Part shown: piece by piece, positions 1 through 6,863 of the stretch
Numbering within the stretch: the first letter of the stretch is position 1
Layout: each line of letters starts with the position of its first letter
Source: Alphaproteobacteria bacterium
GTDB lineage: Bacteria > Pseudomonadota > Alphaproteobacteria > Rickettsiales > Rickettsiaceae
Reading direction: 5' to 3'
DNA length: 7,377 nucleotides
Assembly: GCA_030430995.1 (NCBI GenBank)
Contig: JAUIKA010000050.1
Coordinates: 1 to 7,377, forward strand
Program-made: the position numbers and the translations under genes
The notes under the pieces: model-generated
Seen by the model: the letters and a program-made list of their open reading frames with translations, nothing else
Databases searched by the model: none
What the model was told of the DNA's origin: nothing

Positions 1-493
1 GGTCAAACCCTTTTGTTTTTAATACCTCTTTATAATATTTATATTCTCTCAATATTCTCTCAAAAAACTGCATATGGCTATTTGAATCCATATCTAAACA
101 CCCACCTATTCCTACATCTTGAGTGTTAATACCAATACCGATTACCAAGAAATTTAAATATTTCTCTATCAAAATGCCACATATTTTCTTTCCTGATAGG
201 AGAATATCATTTGGCCATTTATATGCTATATCAGCCCCTATCGCCTTGCCTACTGCAACTGCTACTAAAAAATGCATCTGCATATCTACATGGGAATTAG
301 AAGCTTGTGTAATAATGGAAAAGCATAAGCTTTTGCCTTTTTCTGCAACCCAACTCCTGCCAAACCTGCCCCTTGCATATCTTTGCTTCTTGGAATATAT
401 TGCCAGCTCTTTACTAATACCTTGATGCTCTTTGATGTAAGCCTTTGCTTCATCCTGAGTAGAGTCAGATACATCCAAGGTAATTATCTCCAT
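1..493 (-). CDS. birA: Biotin--protein ligase (biotin--[acetyl-CoA-carboxylase] ligase), C-terminal part cut by the window edge
   Basis: The reading frame from the ATG at 493-491 stays open to the left edge and gives 164 residues with no stop. The family activates biotin to biotinyl-5'-AMP and transfers it to a lysine of biotin carboxyl carrier proteins in the cytosol. Visible motifs are DST at residues 10-12, ARGRFGRSW at 40-48 (the biotinyl-AMP loop, GRGRRGR in E. coli), KWPND at 92-96, SGKKICGILIE at 100-110 with K103 matching E. coli K183, and GIGIN at 119-123. The protein starts directly in the catalytic domain, so it lacks the N-terminal DNA-binding domain of E. coli BirA and is probably enzyme only, not a repressor. 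The start lies two bases after the stop of the upstream ABC exporter gene (TAACTATG), which suggests translational coupling. No strong ribosome binding site is visible. The missing part would hold the end of the catalytic domain and the small C-terminal domain. Confidence 0.93.
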   Translation of the reverse strand, partial: MEIITLDVSDSTQDEAKAYIKEHQGISKELAIYSKKQRYARGRFGRSWVAEKGKSLCFSIITQASNSHVDMQMHFLVAVAVGKAIGADIAYKWPNDILLSGKKICGILIEKYLNFLVIGIGINTQDVGIGGCLDMDSNSHMQFFERILREYKYYKEVLKTKGFD

Positions 494-495
494 AG

Positions 496-2223
496 TTAAA
501 TTACTTGCATATTCCAAAGTTTATGATACAAAGTACCTTCTTTAAATAAGAAGTTATGGTCTCCATCCTCTACTATTTTGCCATTATCAAATACCAAAAT
601 CCTATCTACATTCTTTATAGCAGAAAGCTTATGAGCGATGATGATCACTGTCTTTTCCTCCATTAATATCTCCAATGACTCTGATATATGCTTTGCAGTA
701 ATAGCATCAAGAGCGCTGGTTGCCTCATCCCAAACTAAGATAGGGCTGTTTTTTAGCATTGCTCTTGCAATGGCTATTCTTTGCTTCTGCCCTCCTGAGA
801 GATTGCTACCCAACTCACCACAAATTGTTTGATAACCATCCTTTAAGGAACATATATGCTGATGTATATATGCTTTCTTTGCAGCATCTATTACCTCCTG
901 CTCCGTTGCCTCCGGCCTTGCATATACTATATTTTCATATATAGTTCTATTAAATAAAATCGGTTCTTGCGGAACAAAACATATATTCTCCCTCAGAGAA
1001 GATATCTCTACATCATATGTGTCAATATTGTCTATATATATTTTACCTGAATTTACGTCATGCACCCTTGCTAGAAGCTGCGTTAATGTTGTTTTACCAG
1101 ACCCAGAAAACCCTACTAATGCTATTTTTTGCTTTGCTGGAATATGTACTGAAAGATCTGAAAATAAAAACTCTTTTTTATTATCATGCCCAAAAGTTAT
1201 ATTTTTAAATTCTATGCTAGGGCTATTAATAATAATTTTGTTATTCTTAGAATGTTGTTTATAGCATTTAAATAAAGAACAACTTTGCTGGAAATTACCT
1301 ATTTCATCAAATAGATCATTCAATCTTGGTAAGCTATTCCAAACATCTTGCATTAATGCCTGGGCAAGGGAGAGCGTAAGGCATAAATCACCTAATGAAA
1401 TTTTTGCATTCTTATACATATAAATCATGCATAAAACCATAGTCATGAACATAATGCTACATGATATACCTGCAAAATATTTCATTTTTAGGTTATACCA
1501 CTGCTTTTTTCTATCATAGCCTTTCATATCATCAAGTTTCCTTGCAATATTACTTTTTTCATAATCATATCGACAAAATATCCTTACAGAAATTATATTA
1601 TTTATACTATCAATAATGCTACCTGAAACATTTGACTCACTCCTTGCTGCATCGCTCGAATATTGCCTGGCCCTTTGTCCTAATATCACAAATAAGGATA
1701 TGAAAATAGTGACCCATATCAAAAATATTATTCCCAAATATTTGCTAACGCAGAATATCACTACCAAGGAAGATATTATGGTTGAGCAAGTCATTAAAAT
1801 ATAGAAAGTAAAAATAGAGAAAATCTGCTCCACTGAATTTGCAGCCTCTATTGCTCTATTGCTTATTCTTCCTGATGGGTTTTCTTTAAAATATATTGGT
1901 GGTTGTATTATAATATGGCTAAAAATTTCAGATATAATATATTGTCTAATAACTGGAATAGATCTTAGATATATATAGTCTATCAGCCGCCATAACAAAT
2001 TGCATATCTCCCAATATCCAGCATATATAATCACAAAATAATAATCCTTTACAAGTGTTCCTGCTTCGGCGGCATCAACAATTCTTCTAAATAACATCGA
2101 ATCTATAGCAGGAATTAAACCTAATGCAACAACAACAATAATAAGCGCAGTAAGCAAAAACTTCTTTACTAGGAAATACTCATACAACTTTAAAAAAACA
2201 GAATCGCTATCTTGCTTTTTCAT
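496..2223 (-). CDS. ABC exporter, half-transporter with fused membrane and ATPase domains
   Basis: This 575-residue protein has the type IV (ABCB/MsbA-like) exporter layout, near the usual 570-600 residues, and should work as a homodimer in the inner membrane. Six hydrophobic segments lie at about 20-43, 61-82, 133-158, 160-183, 249-270 and 277-296. The ATPase domain follows from about residue 335: Walker A GFSGSGKTT at 371-379, Q-loop Q419 in FVPQEP, signature LSGGQ at 475-479, Walker B ILVWDE at 495-500 with catalytic E500, D-loop SALD at 503-506 and switch H531. All catalytic motifs are intact, so it is probably active. The usual A-loop tyrosine is replaced by histidine (FGH, 344-346). The substrate cannot be read from the sequence; lipid, drug or peptide export are all possible, and MsbA is only one option. 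Its ATG directly follows the motB stop (TAAATG) and its stop lies two bases from birA, so it is probably co-translated with both. Confidence 0.93.
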   Translation of the reverse strand: MKKQDSDSVFLKLYEYFLVKKFLLTALIIVVVALGLIPAIDSMLFRRIVDAAEAGTLVKDYYFVIIYAGYWEICNLLWRLIDYIYLRSIPVIRQYIISEIFSHIIIQPPIYFKENPSGRISNRAIEAANSVEQIFSIFTFYILMTCSTIISSLVVIFCVSKYLGIIFLIWVTIFISLFVILGQRARQYSSDAARSESNVSGSIIDSINNIISVRIFCRYDYEKSNIARKLDDMKGYDRKKQWYNLKMKYFAGISCSIMFMTMVLCMIYMYKNAKISLGDLCLTLSLAQALMQDVWNSLPRLNDLFDEIGNFQQSCSLFKCYKQHSKNNKIIINSPSIEFKNITFGHDNKKEFLFSDLSVHIPAKQKIALVGFSGSGKTTLTQLLARVHDVNSGKIYIDNIDTYDVEISSLRENICFVPQEPILFNRTIYENIVYARPEATEQEVIDAAKKAYIHQHICSLKDGYQTICGELGSNLSGGQKQRIAIARAMLKNSPILVWDEATSALDAITAKHISESLEILMEEKTVIIIAHKLSAIKNVDRILVFDNGKIVEDGDHNFLFKEGTLYHKLWNMQVI

Positions 2224-3048
2224 TTATGGAGCCGATCTTAGATACTGATTTGTATTGTCGCTATTTAGCAGAATAATATCTATCCCTATATTCTCCGGAC
2301 TTGCAGGATTGCTAGGGTCAATAGGGTTTTTATCAGCATCTGATTGCAATTGTATTACTTGGTTTTTATTATCAAGATATTTAGTTAAAAATAGTTTTGC
2401 GTTATACGCCCTGTTCATAGCGAGGGTCCATAAGTTAATATGCATTCCAGATTTAACACAAGCCGTATGCCCAACTATCCTTATATAATTTGGTTGTGTT
2501 TTTATAGCAGAAGCTACTGATTGTAATATATCTTTTAAAGTAGGCTGCATAATATCTGAATTAGGTATAAACATGGGGCTTCCTGCCGAATCTTTAATTC
2601 TTATCCTTAACCCCTCTGAGGTGGTATCCACAGCAAGGTTATTATCTGCAGCATATTCTTTTATCTGCTTGTTAGACCTCATATATCTTATTAATGATAT
2701 AAAATTCTTAGAATCAGTATCGCTAAACATAGCTTTAAGGTCATTCTCACTAGGAAGAGCACCGCTTGGCGGGGCAAAATGCACCAATGAACCTGAAGTA
2801 ACTGAGTCTGAAACCATTCCCTTAGGGGAATCAGGCTTATTACCACTGGAATCCGACATAGAATTATTAGCACCAACAGAAGCAATGGGGGAAAAATATT
2901 TAGCAATACCCTCAAGATCATCTTTTGGCACAGTACCAAGAAGCCATAATAGCATAAAAAAAGCCATCATCGCAGTAACAAAATCTGCGTATGCTACCTT
3001 CCACATACCACCATGCCTGCCTGAAGGCTTATTTCTACTATTTTTCAT
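2224..3048 (-). CDS. motB: Flagellar motor stator protein MotB
   Basis: MotB pairs with MotA in the inner membrane to form the ion-driven stator and anchors it to peptidoglycan. The 274-residue product starts with a short basic cytosolic segment, then one membrane helix at about 18-38 (WKVAYADFVTAMMAFFMLLW) carrying the proton-accepting D22, equivalent to D32 of E. coli. The plug-like segment KDDLEGIAKYFSP follows at 42-54. Residues about 60-105 form a Ser/Pro-rich linker. An OmpA-like peptidoglycan-binding domain spans about 140-262, with IVGHTA at 191-196 and NRA at 212-214. The canonical motif is GHTD; here the aspartate that binds diaminopimelate in OmpA-type domains is alanine (A196), while the partner arginine R213 is kept. 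The ATG overlaps the end of motA by 11 bases, typical of coupled motAB. The helix resembles proton-type MotB more than sodium-type PomB. Identity is secure; the effect of the substitution is not known. Confidence 0.95.
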   Translation of the reverse strand: MKNSRNKPSGRHGGMWKVAYADFVTAMMAFFMLLWLLGTVPKDDLEGIAKYFSPIASVGANNSMSDSSGNKPDSPKGMVSDSVTSGSLVHFAPPSGALPSENDLKAMFSDTDSKNFISLIRYMRSNKQIKEYAADNNLAVDTTSEGLRIRIKDSAGSPMFIPNSDIMQPTLKDILQSVASAIKTQPNYIRIVGHTACVKSGMHINLWTLAMNRAYNAKLFLTKYLDNKNQVIQLQSDADKNPIDPSNPASPENIGIDIILLNSDNTNQYLRSAP

Positions 3049-3889
3049 TTGTCAAATTTTCTAATTCAGAGAAGTTAGGTCTAACATCTTCAGGTATGCT
3101 CTTTCTCATAGACTCTATTATGATAATAGGAGGGTGCCCTTCTAAATATGCCTTTATACCGCTCTTTATACATCTCCAATACGCACTCTGCTGTGCAAAC
3201 GCTCTTTCAAGATAATGCCCTACTGGGTTAACTAAACCATATGCAAGAAGCACGCCTGTAAAAGTACCTACAAGAGCTGCCGCAATCAAAGAGCCCATTA
3301 TAGCTGGTGGCTCACCTATGCTACGCATTGTTACAATAACGCCAAGAACAGCAGCTACTATACCAAGAGCTGGAAGACTATCTCCCAAATTCAGCACAGT
3401 GTTGGTTACATCATTATTATCACCCTCTAGAGTTTGTATATCTCTTTCAATTATTTCATCTACTTGGTTTATGTTAGTCATACCCATCAGCACTATTCGT
3501 AGACTATCTGTTAGAAGATTAATGCTAATAGTGTCATTTATTATGTATTTTGTGTTGGATATGATGCTACTTGTCTTTGGGCTCTCTATGTGCTTCTCCG
3601 CTGCAACAAGCCCTTTTGCTTTTATTAAGCTTACAAGCTTATAAAACACATCCAATGTTTCAAGATAACTATCCTTGCTATACATCTCTGTTTTAAATAG
3701 CAAAGTAAAAGCTTTGCAGCATCTTTTTACAAGACTAAATGGGCTTGAGATTAGCACAGAGCCTATGCCTGCACCGATGATGATTACAAACTCATATGGC
3801 TGCCACAACAACCGCAAATCTCCATAATGCATAGTATAGCCTGAAATTACAGACACCATAACTACCACTATCCCTAAAACAAATAACAT
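3038..3889 (-). CDS. motA: Flagellar motor stator protein MotA
   Basis: MotA forms the ring around MotB and pushes on the rotor protein FliG through its cytoplasmic loop. The frame is open back to a GTG at 3949, but I choose the ATG at 3889-3887 (283 residues). With it the protein begins MLFVLGIVVV, like typical MotA, and the functional residues fall on E. coli numbering: E98 in the cytoplasmic loop, P173 in LPALGIVAAVLG, and P222 in YGLVNPVG. The residue at E. coli R90 is a lysine here. An AAAGAG sequence lies just before this ATG, close for a ribosome binding site. Membrane segments are at about 1-20, 32-50, 166-188 and 200-222, with the large cytosolic loop between the second and third. 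motB overlaps its 3' end by 11 bases. With this start, 50 bases separate it from tadA; the GTG start would overlap tadA by 10 bases and add 20 residues. Confidence 0.93.
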   Translation of the reverse strand: MLFVLGIVVVMVSVISGYTMHYGDLRLLWQPYEFVIIIGAGIGSVLISSPFSLVKRCCKAFTLLFKTEMYSKDSYLETLDVFYKLVSLIKAKGLVAAEKHIESPKTSSIISNTKYIINDTISINLLTDSLRIVLMGMTNINQVDEIIERDIQTLEGDNNDVTNTVLNLGDSLPALGIVAAVLGVIVTMRSIGEPPAIMGSLIAAALVGTFTGVLLAYGLVNPVGHYLERAFAQQSAYWRCIKSGIKAYLEGHPPIIIIESMRKSIPEDVRPNFSELENLTNEK

Positions 3890-3923
3890 ATAACTCTTTA
3901 TTGCATTAAATATATCACAAGTA

Positions 3924-3951
3924 ATTATAACATAAGTAACTATGAACACAA
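3924..3951 (-). promoter_or_regulatory. Candidate sigma-70-type promoter upstream of motA
   Basis: On the minus strand, TTGTGT (3951-3946) and a perfect TATAAT (3929-3924) are separated by 16 bases and sit about 35 bases before the preferred motA ATG. The -35 half matches only weakly and lies within the last codons of tadA. It could give motAB-exporter-birA a start separate from tadA. In DNA this AT-rich such matches occur by chance, so this is a candidate only. Confidence 0.3.
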
Positions 3952-4419
3952 TATTCTTTGTCCACTTCTACATCTAGAAAAAAAATCTTTAAGTAATATT
4001 TCTGACTCTTCCCTCATTATACCTTCTACCACCTCAGGCCTATGCATGCATACATCTTGATTAAAAAACCATATATTGCTATTTACCGCACCAAGCTTTA
4101 TATCACTAGCTCCATATACAAGTTTTCTTAGCTTCGCATATGAAATAGCGGCCGCGCACATACAGCATGGCTCTAAAGTAGAATATATATCACATTCATA
4201 TAAATATTTACTATTTATATATTCACATGCTTTATTAATAGCTATGATTTCTGCATGCATACATGCATTATTACAGCCCTGAACGACATTATGCCCTTCT
4301 GATATCACCTTATTTTTATAGACAATAACCGCCCCAATAGGAACTTCCCCCTTTTCATAAGCTAATTTTGCTTGGCTAATGGCATGCCGCATAAAAATCT
4401 GACCATTGTATTTATTCAT
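3940..4419 (-). CDS. tadA: tRNA-specific adenosine-34 deaminase TadA
   Basis: TadA converts adenosine to inosine at the wobble position of tRNA-Arg(ACG) in the cytosol. The 159-residue protein is close to the 167 of E. coli and carries the zinc-dependent deaminase signature: HAE at 55-57 (H55 zinc ligand, E57 proton shuttle) and PCCMC at 84-88 (C85 and C88 zinc ligands), each two residues from its E. coli counterpart. Other family marks are GEVPIGAVIV at 24-33, LVYGASDIKLGAV at 100-112 and the C-terminal EEILLKDFF-like helix near 138-147. A general cytidine/guanine deaminase is less likely given these. The ATG at 4419 has no clear ribosome binding site; the ATG at residue 10 is an alternative start. 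It is the first gene of the leftward cluster, facing pepA across the 201-base spacer, and is the only gene in that cluster separated from its neighbour by a gap (50 bases). Confidence 0.94.
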   Translation of the reverse strand: MNKYNGQIFMRHAISQAKLAYEKGEVPIGAVIVYKNKVISEGHNVVQGCNNACMHAEIIAINKACEYINSKYLYECDIYSTLEPCCMCAAAISYAKLRKLVYGASDIKLGAVNSNIWFFNQDVCMHRPEVVEGIMREESEILLKDFFSRCRSGQRILCS

Positions 4420-4479
4420 ATTTCAAACACTAATTAGACCATATAAACAGCTCTGTATAAAGAGAGTGTAAATATGGGT

Positions 4480-4508
4480 TTGATTTTATTATTCTTAACT
4501 TGTATTAT
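4480..4508 (+). promoter_or_regulatory. Candidate promoter for the pepA cluster (distal)
   Basis: TTGATT (4480-4485) and TATTAT (4503-4508) are spaced 17 bases apart, the ideal sigma-70 distance. They match the consensus at 4 of 6 and 5 of 6 positions. Transcription from here would give a leader of about 105 bases before pepA. The match rests on hexamers and spacing alone. Confidence 0.35.
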
Positions 4509-4511
4509 AAC

Positions 4512-4536
4512 CATGAGACATATTAATACTGTCATG
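4512..4536. repeat. Small imperfect inverted repeat in the divergent spacer
   Basis: CATGAGACA (4512-4520) and TGTCATG (4530-4536) are inverted copies apart from two extra bases in the left arm, around an AT-rich core. The repeat sits just downstream of the distal pepA -10 and upstream of the tadA -10, where an operator could act on both. No known operator is recognised, and the repeat is short enough to be chance. Confidence 0.25.
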
Positions 4537-4595
4537 AAATTTATAGCTTATACTAATAATAGTTTTTTGTTTTCATTTTTATATGATACTTGGGT

Positions 4596-4601
4596 TATAA
4601 T
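4596..4601 (+). promoter_or_regulatory. Candidate -10 element next to pepA (proximal)
   Basis: A perfect TATAAT lies 19 bases before the pepA ATG. A good -35 is missing: the best is TTCATT at 4572-4577 with an 18-base spacer. If used, the leader would be only about a dozen bases, which fits the lack of a visible ribosome binding site at either possible pepA start. Confidence 0.3.
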
Positions 4602-4620
4602 GCTAAATAATTAATTTATT

Positions 4621-6081
4621 ATGAATTTTATGAAAATAACATTTCTAAACATATCTCAATATAGCTTCTCAGATGACATTATATTCATCTTATGCAAAAA
4701 AGATAATACAGATTTACCAAAAGAAGTTTCAGATATATATAAGGTATGTGAAGTTAGCAATAAATTCGCAGATGCCAAAGCAGCAAATGTAGCTCAACAA
4801 GGAAAAATGAAAACATTTGTTTTTATAAATATAGATAAAGAAGGAGAGATATCACAAAAAGAATATGAGGCAATAGCAAATACAATCTCTTCATATATTA
4901 CATCTAAACATAAAAAAGTATCTGTAATATGTCATGCTGCAGAAACAATAAGCAGAGTTACCGCGAATTTAGAAATTGCTTTATATAGTTATGATGCATA
5001 TAAAACAAAAGACTATAAACTCTACCCATCACAGCCAGCATCTAAAAAACTAGAGAATTTATCTATAATTTGCACAGATTCAGAGAAAGCAAAGTCAGAA
5101 TATAACTATCTCAATACTATATCTCAGGGAGTGTTTCTAACAAAAGACTTAGTAAATATGCCACCTAATGATTTATACCCTGAATCATATGCAAAAATTA
5201 TAGAGAATGAATTTAAAAACCTAGGCGTTGAGGTGGAGATTCTCAGAGAGAGCCAAATGAAGGAACTTGGAATGGGCGCATTACTCGGCGTTGGTATGGG
5301 CTCTAAAAAAGAGTCTTTGCTAGTTATAATGAAATATAACGGTTCTGCAGACAAAAGCGATGCCCCTTTAGCCTTTGTAGGGAAAGGCGTCACCTTTGAT
5401 TCCGGAGGCCTATCCCTTAAACCTCCTAAAGGGATGGAAACAATGAAATATGATATGGGCGGCTCAGCAACTGTGGTAGGGTTAATGAAAACACTAGCTC
5501 TTAGAAAAGCAAAAGTAAATGCTGTAGGTGTGGTAGGCCTTGTAGAAAATATGCCAAGCCATAATGCACAAAGACCAGGCGATATTGTTAAGACAATGTC
5601 AGGCATTACAGTGGAAGTGCTCAATACAGATGCAGAAGGAAGGTTAGTCCTTGCTGATGCGCTATATTATACAGCCACCAAACTTAACCCTAAATTTATA
5701 ATAAATCTTGCAACATTAACAGGCGCTGTTATGGTGGCATTGGGCTATACTTATGCAGGTGTATTTTCTAATAATGATGAACTAGCAAAGAAACTAGATG
5801 CATCTGCAGAGGAAAGTAATGAAAATATTTGGAGGCTGCCATTAAATGAAGAATATGCGAAAATGCTAGAATCTAGCATTGCAGATATAGCTAACATAAG
5901 TGCAGTGCCATATGCAGGCAGCTGCACAGCAGCACAATTCTTAAAATGTTTTGTAAAAGATGTAGCATGGGCACATTTAGATATAGCAGGTATGGCATTC
6001 AGTGAAGGGAAAGGAAAAAAAGGAGCACAGGGGTTTGGAGTAAAACTTTTAAATAAATTGGTAGAAAAATTTTATGAGTAA
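4621..6081 (+). CDS. pepA: Leucyl (cytosol) aminopeptidase, M17 family
   Basis: The enzyme removes N-terminal residues, preferring leucine, from peptides in the cytosol, usually as a hexamer with two metal ions per subunit. The 486 residues match the family length (about 480-505). A variable N-terminal domain covers about 1-160 and the conserved catalytic domain about 165-486. All active-site residues are present at a constant offset of 15 from E. coli PepA: metal ligands K255, D260, D278, D337 and E339, and catalytic K267 and R341. They lie in GKGVTFDSGGLSLKPPKG (254-271) and in the M17 signature NTDAEGRL (335-342). In an intracellular organism it would help recycle or use imported peptides, an inference. 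E. coli PepA also binds DNA, but nothing here tests that. The ATG at 4630 (residue 4) is an equally possible start; neither has a clear ribosome binding site. The stop codon overlaps the start of mipZ by 8 bases. Confidence 0.96.
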   Translation: MNFMKITFLNISQYSFSDDIIFILCKKDNTDLPKEVSDIYKVCEVSNKFADAKAANVAQQGKMKTFVFINIDKEGEISQKEYEAIANTISSYITSKHKKVSVICHAAETISRVTANLEIALYSYDAYKTKDYKLYPSQPASKKLENLSIICTDSEKAKSEYNYLNTISQGVFLTKDLVNMPPNDLYPESYAKIIENEFKNLGVEVEILRESQMKELGMGALLGVGMGSKKESLLVIMKYNGSADKSDAPLAFVGKGVTFDSGGLSLKPPKGMETMKYDMGGSATVVGLMKTLALRKAKVNAVGVVGLVENMPSHNAQRPGDIVKTMSGITVEVLNTDAEGRLVLADALYYTATKLNPKFIINLATLTGAVMVALGYTYAGVFSNNDELAKKLDASAEESNENIWRLPLNEEYAKMLESSIADIANISAVPYAGSCTAAQFLKCFVKDVAWAHLDIAGMAFSEGKGKKGAQGFGVKLLNKLVEKFYE

Positions 6082-6853
6082 AAGAAAAGTTATAGTCATA
6101 GGAAATGAAAAAGGCGGGGTGGGTAAAACCACCTTCTCTATGCATTTAATCGTGGGTTTGTTGTATTACGGCTATAGCGTTGCAAGCATTGACGTAGACA
6201 GCTATCAAAAATCTTTAACTCGCTATGTTAAAAATAGAGAGCTATATAATCAGCGCAATGCCACTAAAGTACCAGTGCCTTTACATCATGCAATAGATTA
6301 TAAAAATAATGAAGAGGAAAATTTATCTAAAATAATCAATGATACTGCTAATGTAGACTATCTTGTTATAGACACCCCAGGCAGCCATACAGAAGCAGCC
6401 TGCTTAGCGCATACTTATGCAAATATTGTAATAACACCTATTAATGACAGTTTAATAGATATGGATATGCTTGCAGAAATAAATCCTGAAAATTATCAAA
6501 TGACATCTCCCTCTGTATATAGTAATATGGTGTGGAAACAAAAACTTGAATCTGCAGCACGTAATAATGCAGTATTTGAGTGGGTTGTTATGAGGAATAG
6601 GCTTAGCAGCACACATAATGTGAATAAGCAAATAATGGGAAAAATATTAGGTAATATATCCAAAAGGCTAGGATTCAAAATTGCTCCTGGGTTTGTTGAA
6701 AGGGTAATATTTAAGGAGCTATTTGCAAATGGCCTTACCTTATTAGATTCTGAACATATGGGCAAGTCACTAGCTATTTCACATATAGCGGCTAAACAAG
6801 AATTAAGAGATTTTTTCTCTTTTTTAAAAATTTCTCAGAAAGAAAATAATTAA
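6074..6853 (+). CDS. mipZ: Division-plane positioning ATPase MipZ
   Basis: MipZ is a ParA/MinD-type ATPase that in Caulobacter forms a gradient from ParB-bound origins and blocks FtsZ assembly away from midcell. The 259-residue protein opens with the deviant Walker A box KGGVGKTT at 13-20. K13, G14 and D42 occupy the same numbers as the residues that control nucleotide binding, dimerisation and hydrolysis in Caulobacter MipZ. Walker B is YLVIDTPG at 96-103 with D100. Family-specific stretches separate it from plain ParA or Soj: NEKGG at 11-15, TPINDSLIDMDML at 121-133, WVVMRNRLSST at 170-180 and RVIFKELFANGLTLLD at 210-225. The start ATG overlaps the pepA stop by 8 bases, suggesting coupling, and rpoZ follows after ten bases. 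No parB is in the window. There is no membrane segment, in line with a cytosolic, nucleoid-associated protein. Confidence 0.93.
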   Translation: MSKRKVIVIGNEKGGVGKTTFSMHLIVGLLYYGYSVASIDVDSYQKSLTRYVKNRELYNQRNATKVPVPLHHAIDYKNNEEENLSKIINDTANVDYLVIDTPGSHTEAACLAHTYANIVITPINDSLIDMDMLAEINPENYQMTSPSVYSNMVWKQKLESAARNNAVFEWVVMRNRLSSTHNVNKQIMGKILGNISKRLGFKIAPGFVERVIFKELFANGLTLLDSEHMGKSLAISHIAAKQELRDFFSFLKISQKENN

Positions 6854-6863
6854 ATTATATATT

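Larger units (their letters stand above)
4420..4620. promoter_or_regulatory. Divergent intergenic region between tadA and pepA
   Basis: This very AT-rich spacer is the only sizeable non-coding stretch in the window and must carry the promoters of both clusters. I see no tRNA, riboswitch or terminator-like hairpin with a T-run. For tadA a minus-strand TATAAT lies at 4509-4504, with ATGACA at 4535-4530 as a poor -35 at 20-base spacing. The plus-strand candidates and an inverted repeat are listed separately. The -10 elements of the two strands overlap at 4503-4509, so transcription of the two clusters might interfere. Confidence 0.6.

Noticed and set aside
286..474. A 62-codon minus-strand frame at the left end that could be taken for a small gene.
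   Set aside because: It lies in another frame of birA, whose motifs are continuous through the same bases.
2573..3064. A 163-codon plus-strand frame opposite motB.
   Set aside because: The motB frame has clear membrane and OmpA-like motifs; the opposing frame has none and mirrors its codons.
4148..4155. A GC-only octamer (GCGGCCGC) in an otherwise AT-rich region.
   Set aside because: It encodes the alanine run just after the zinc-binding PCCMC motif of TadA and needs no other explanation.
4043..4264. A 13-base direct repeat (tgcatgcatacat) at 4043-4055 and 4252-4264 inside tadA.
   Set aside because: Both copies encode Cys-Met-His in frame at conserved places of the deaminase, so coding constraint and chance explain them; there is no array or flanking duplication.
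5124..5624. A 166-codon minus-strand frame opposite pepA.
   Set aside because: It is antisense to the most conserved part of the aminopeptidase, has no recognisable domain and no start signal; it is a by-product of codon use in pepA.
6074..6853. Reading this ATPase as a plasmid or chromosome ParA and the region as a partition locus.
   Set aside because: Family-specific stretches match MipZ, there is no parB or parS-like repeat nearby, and the neighbours are housekeeping genes.
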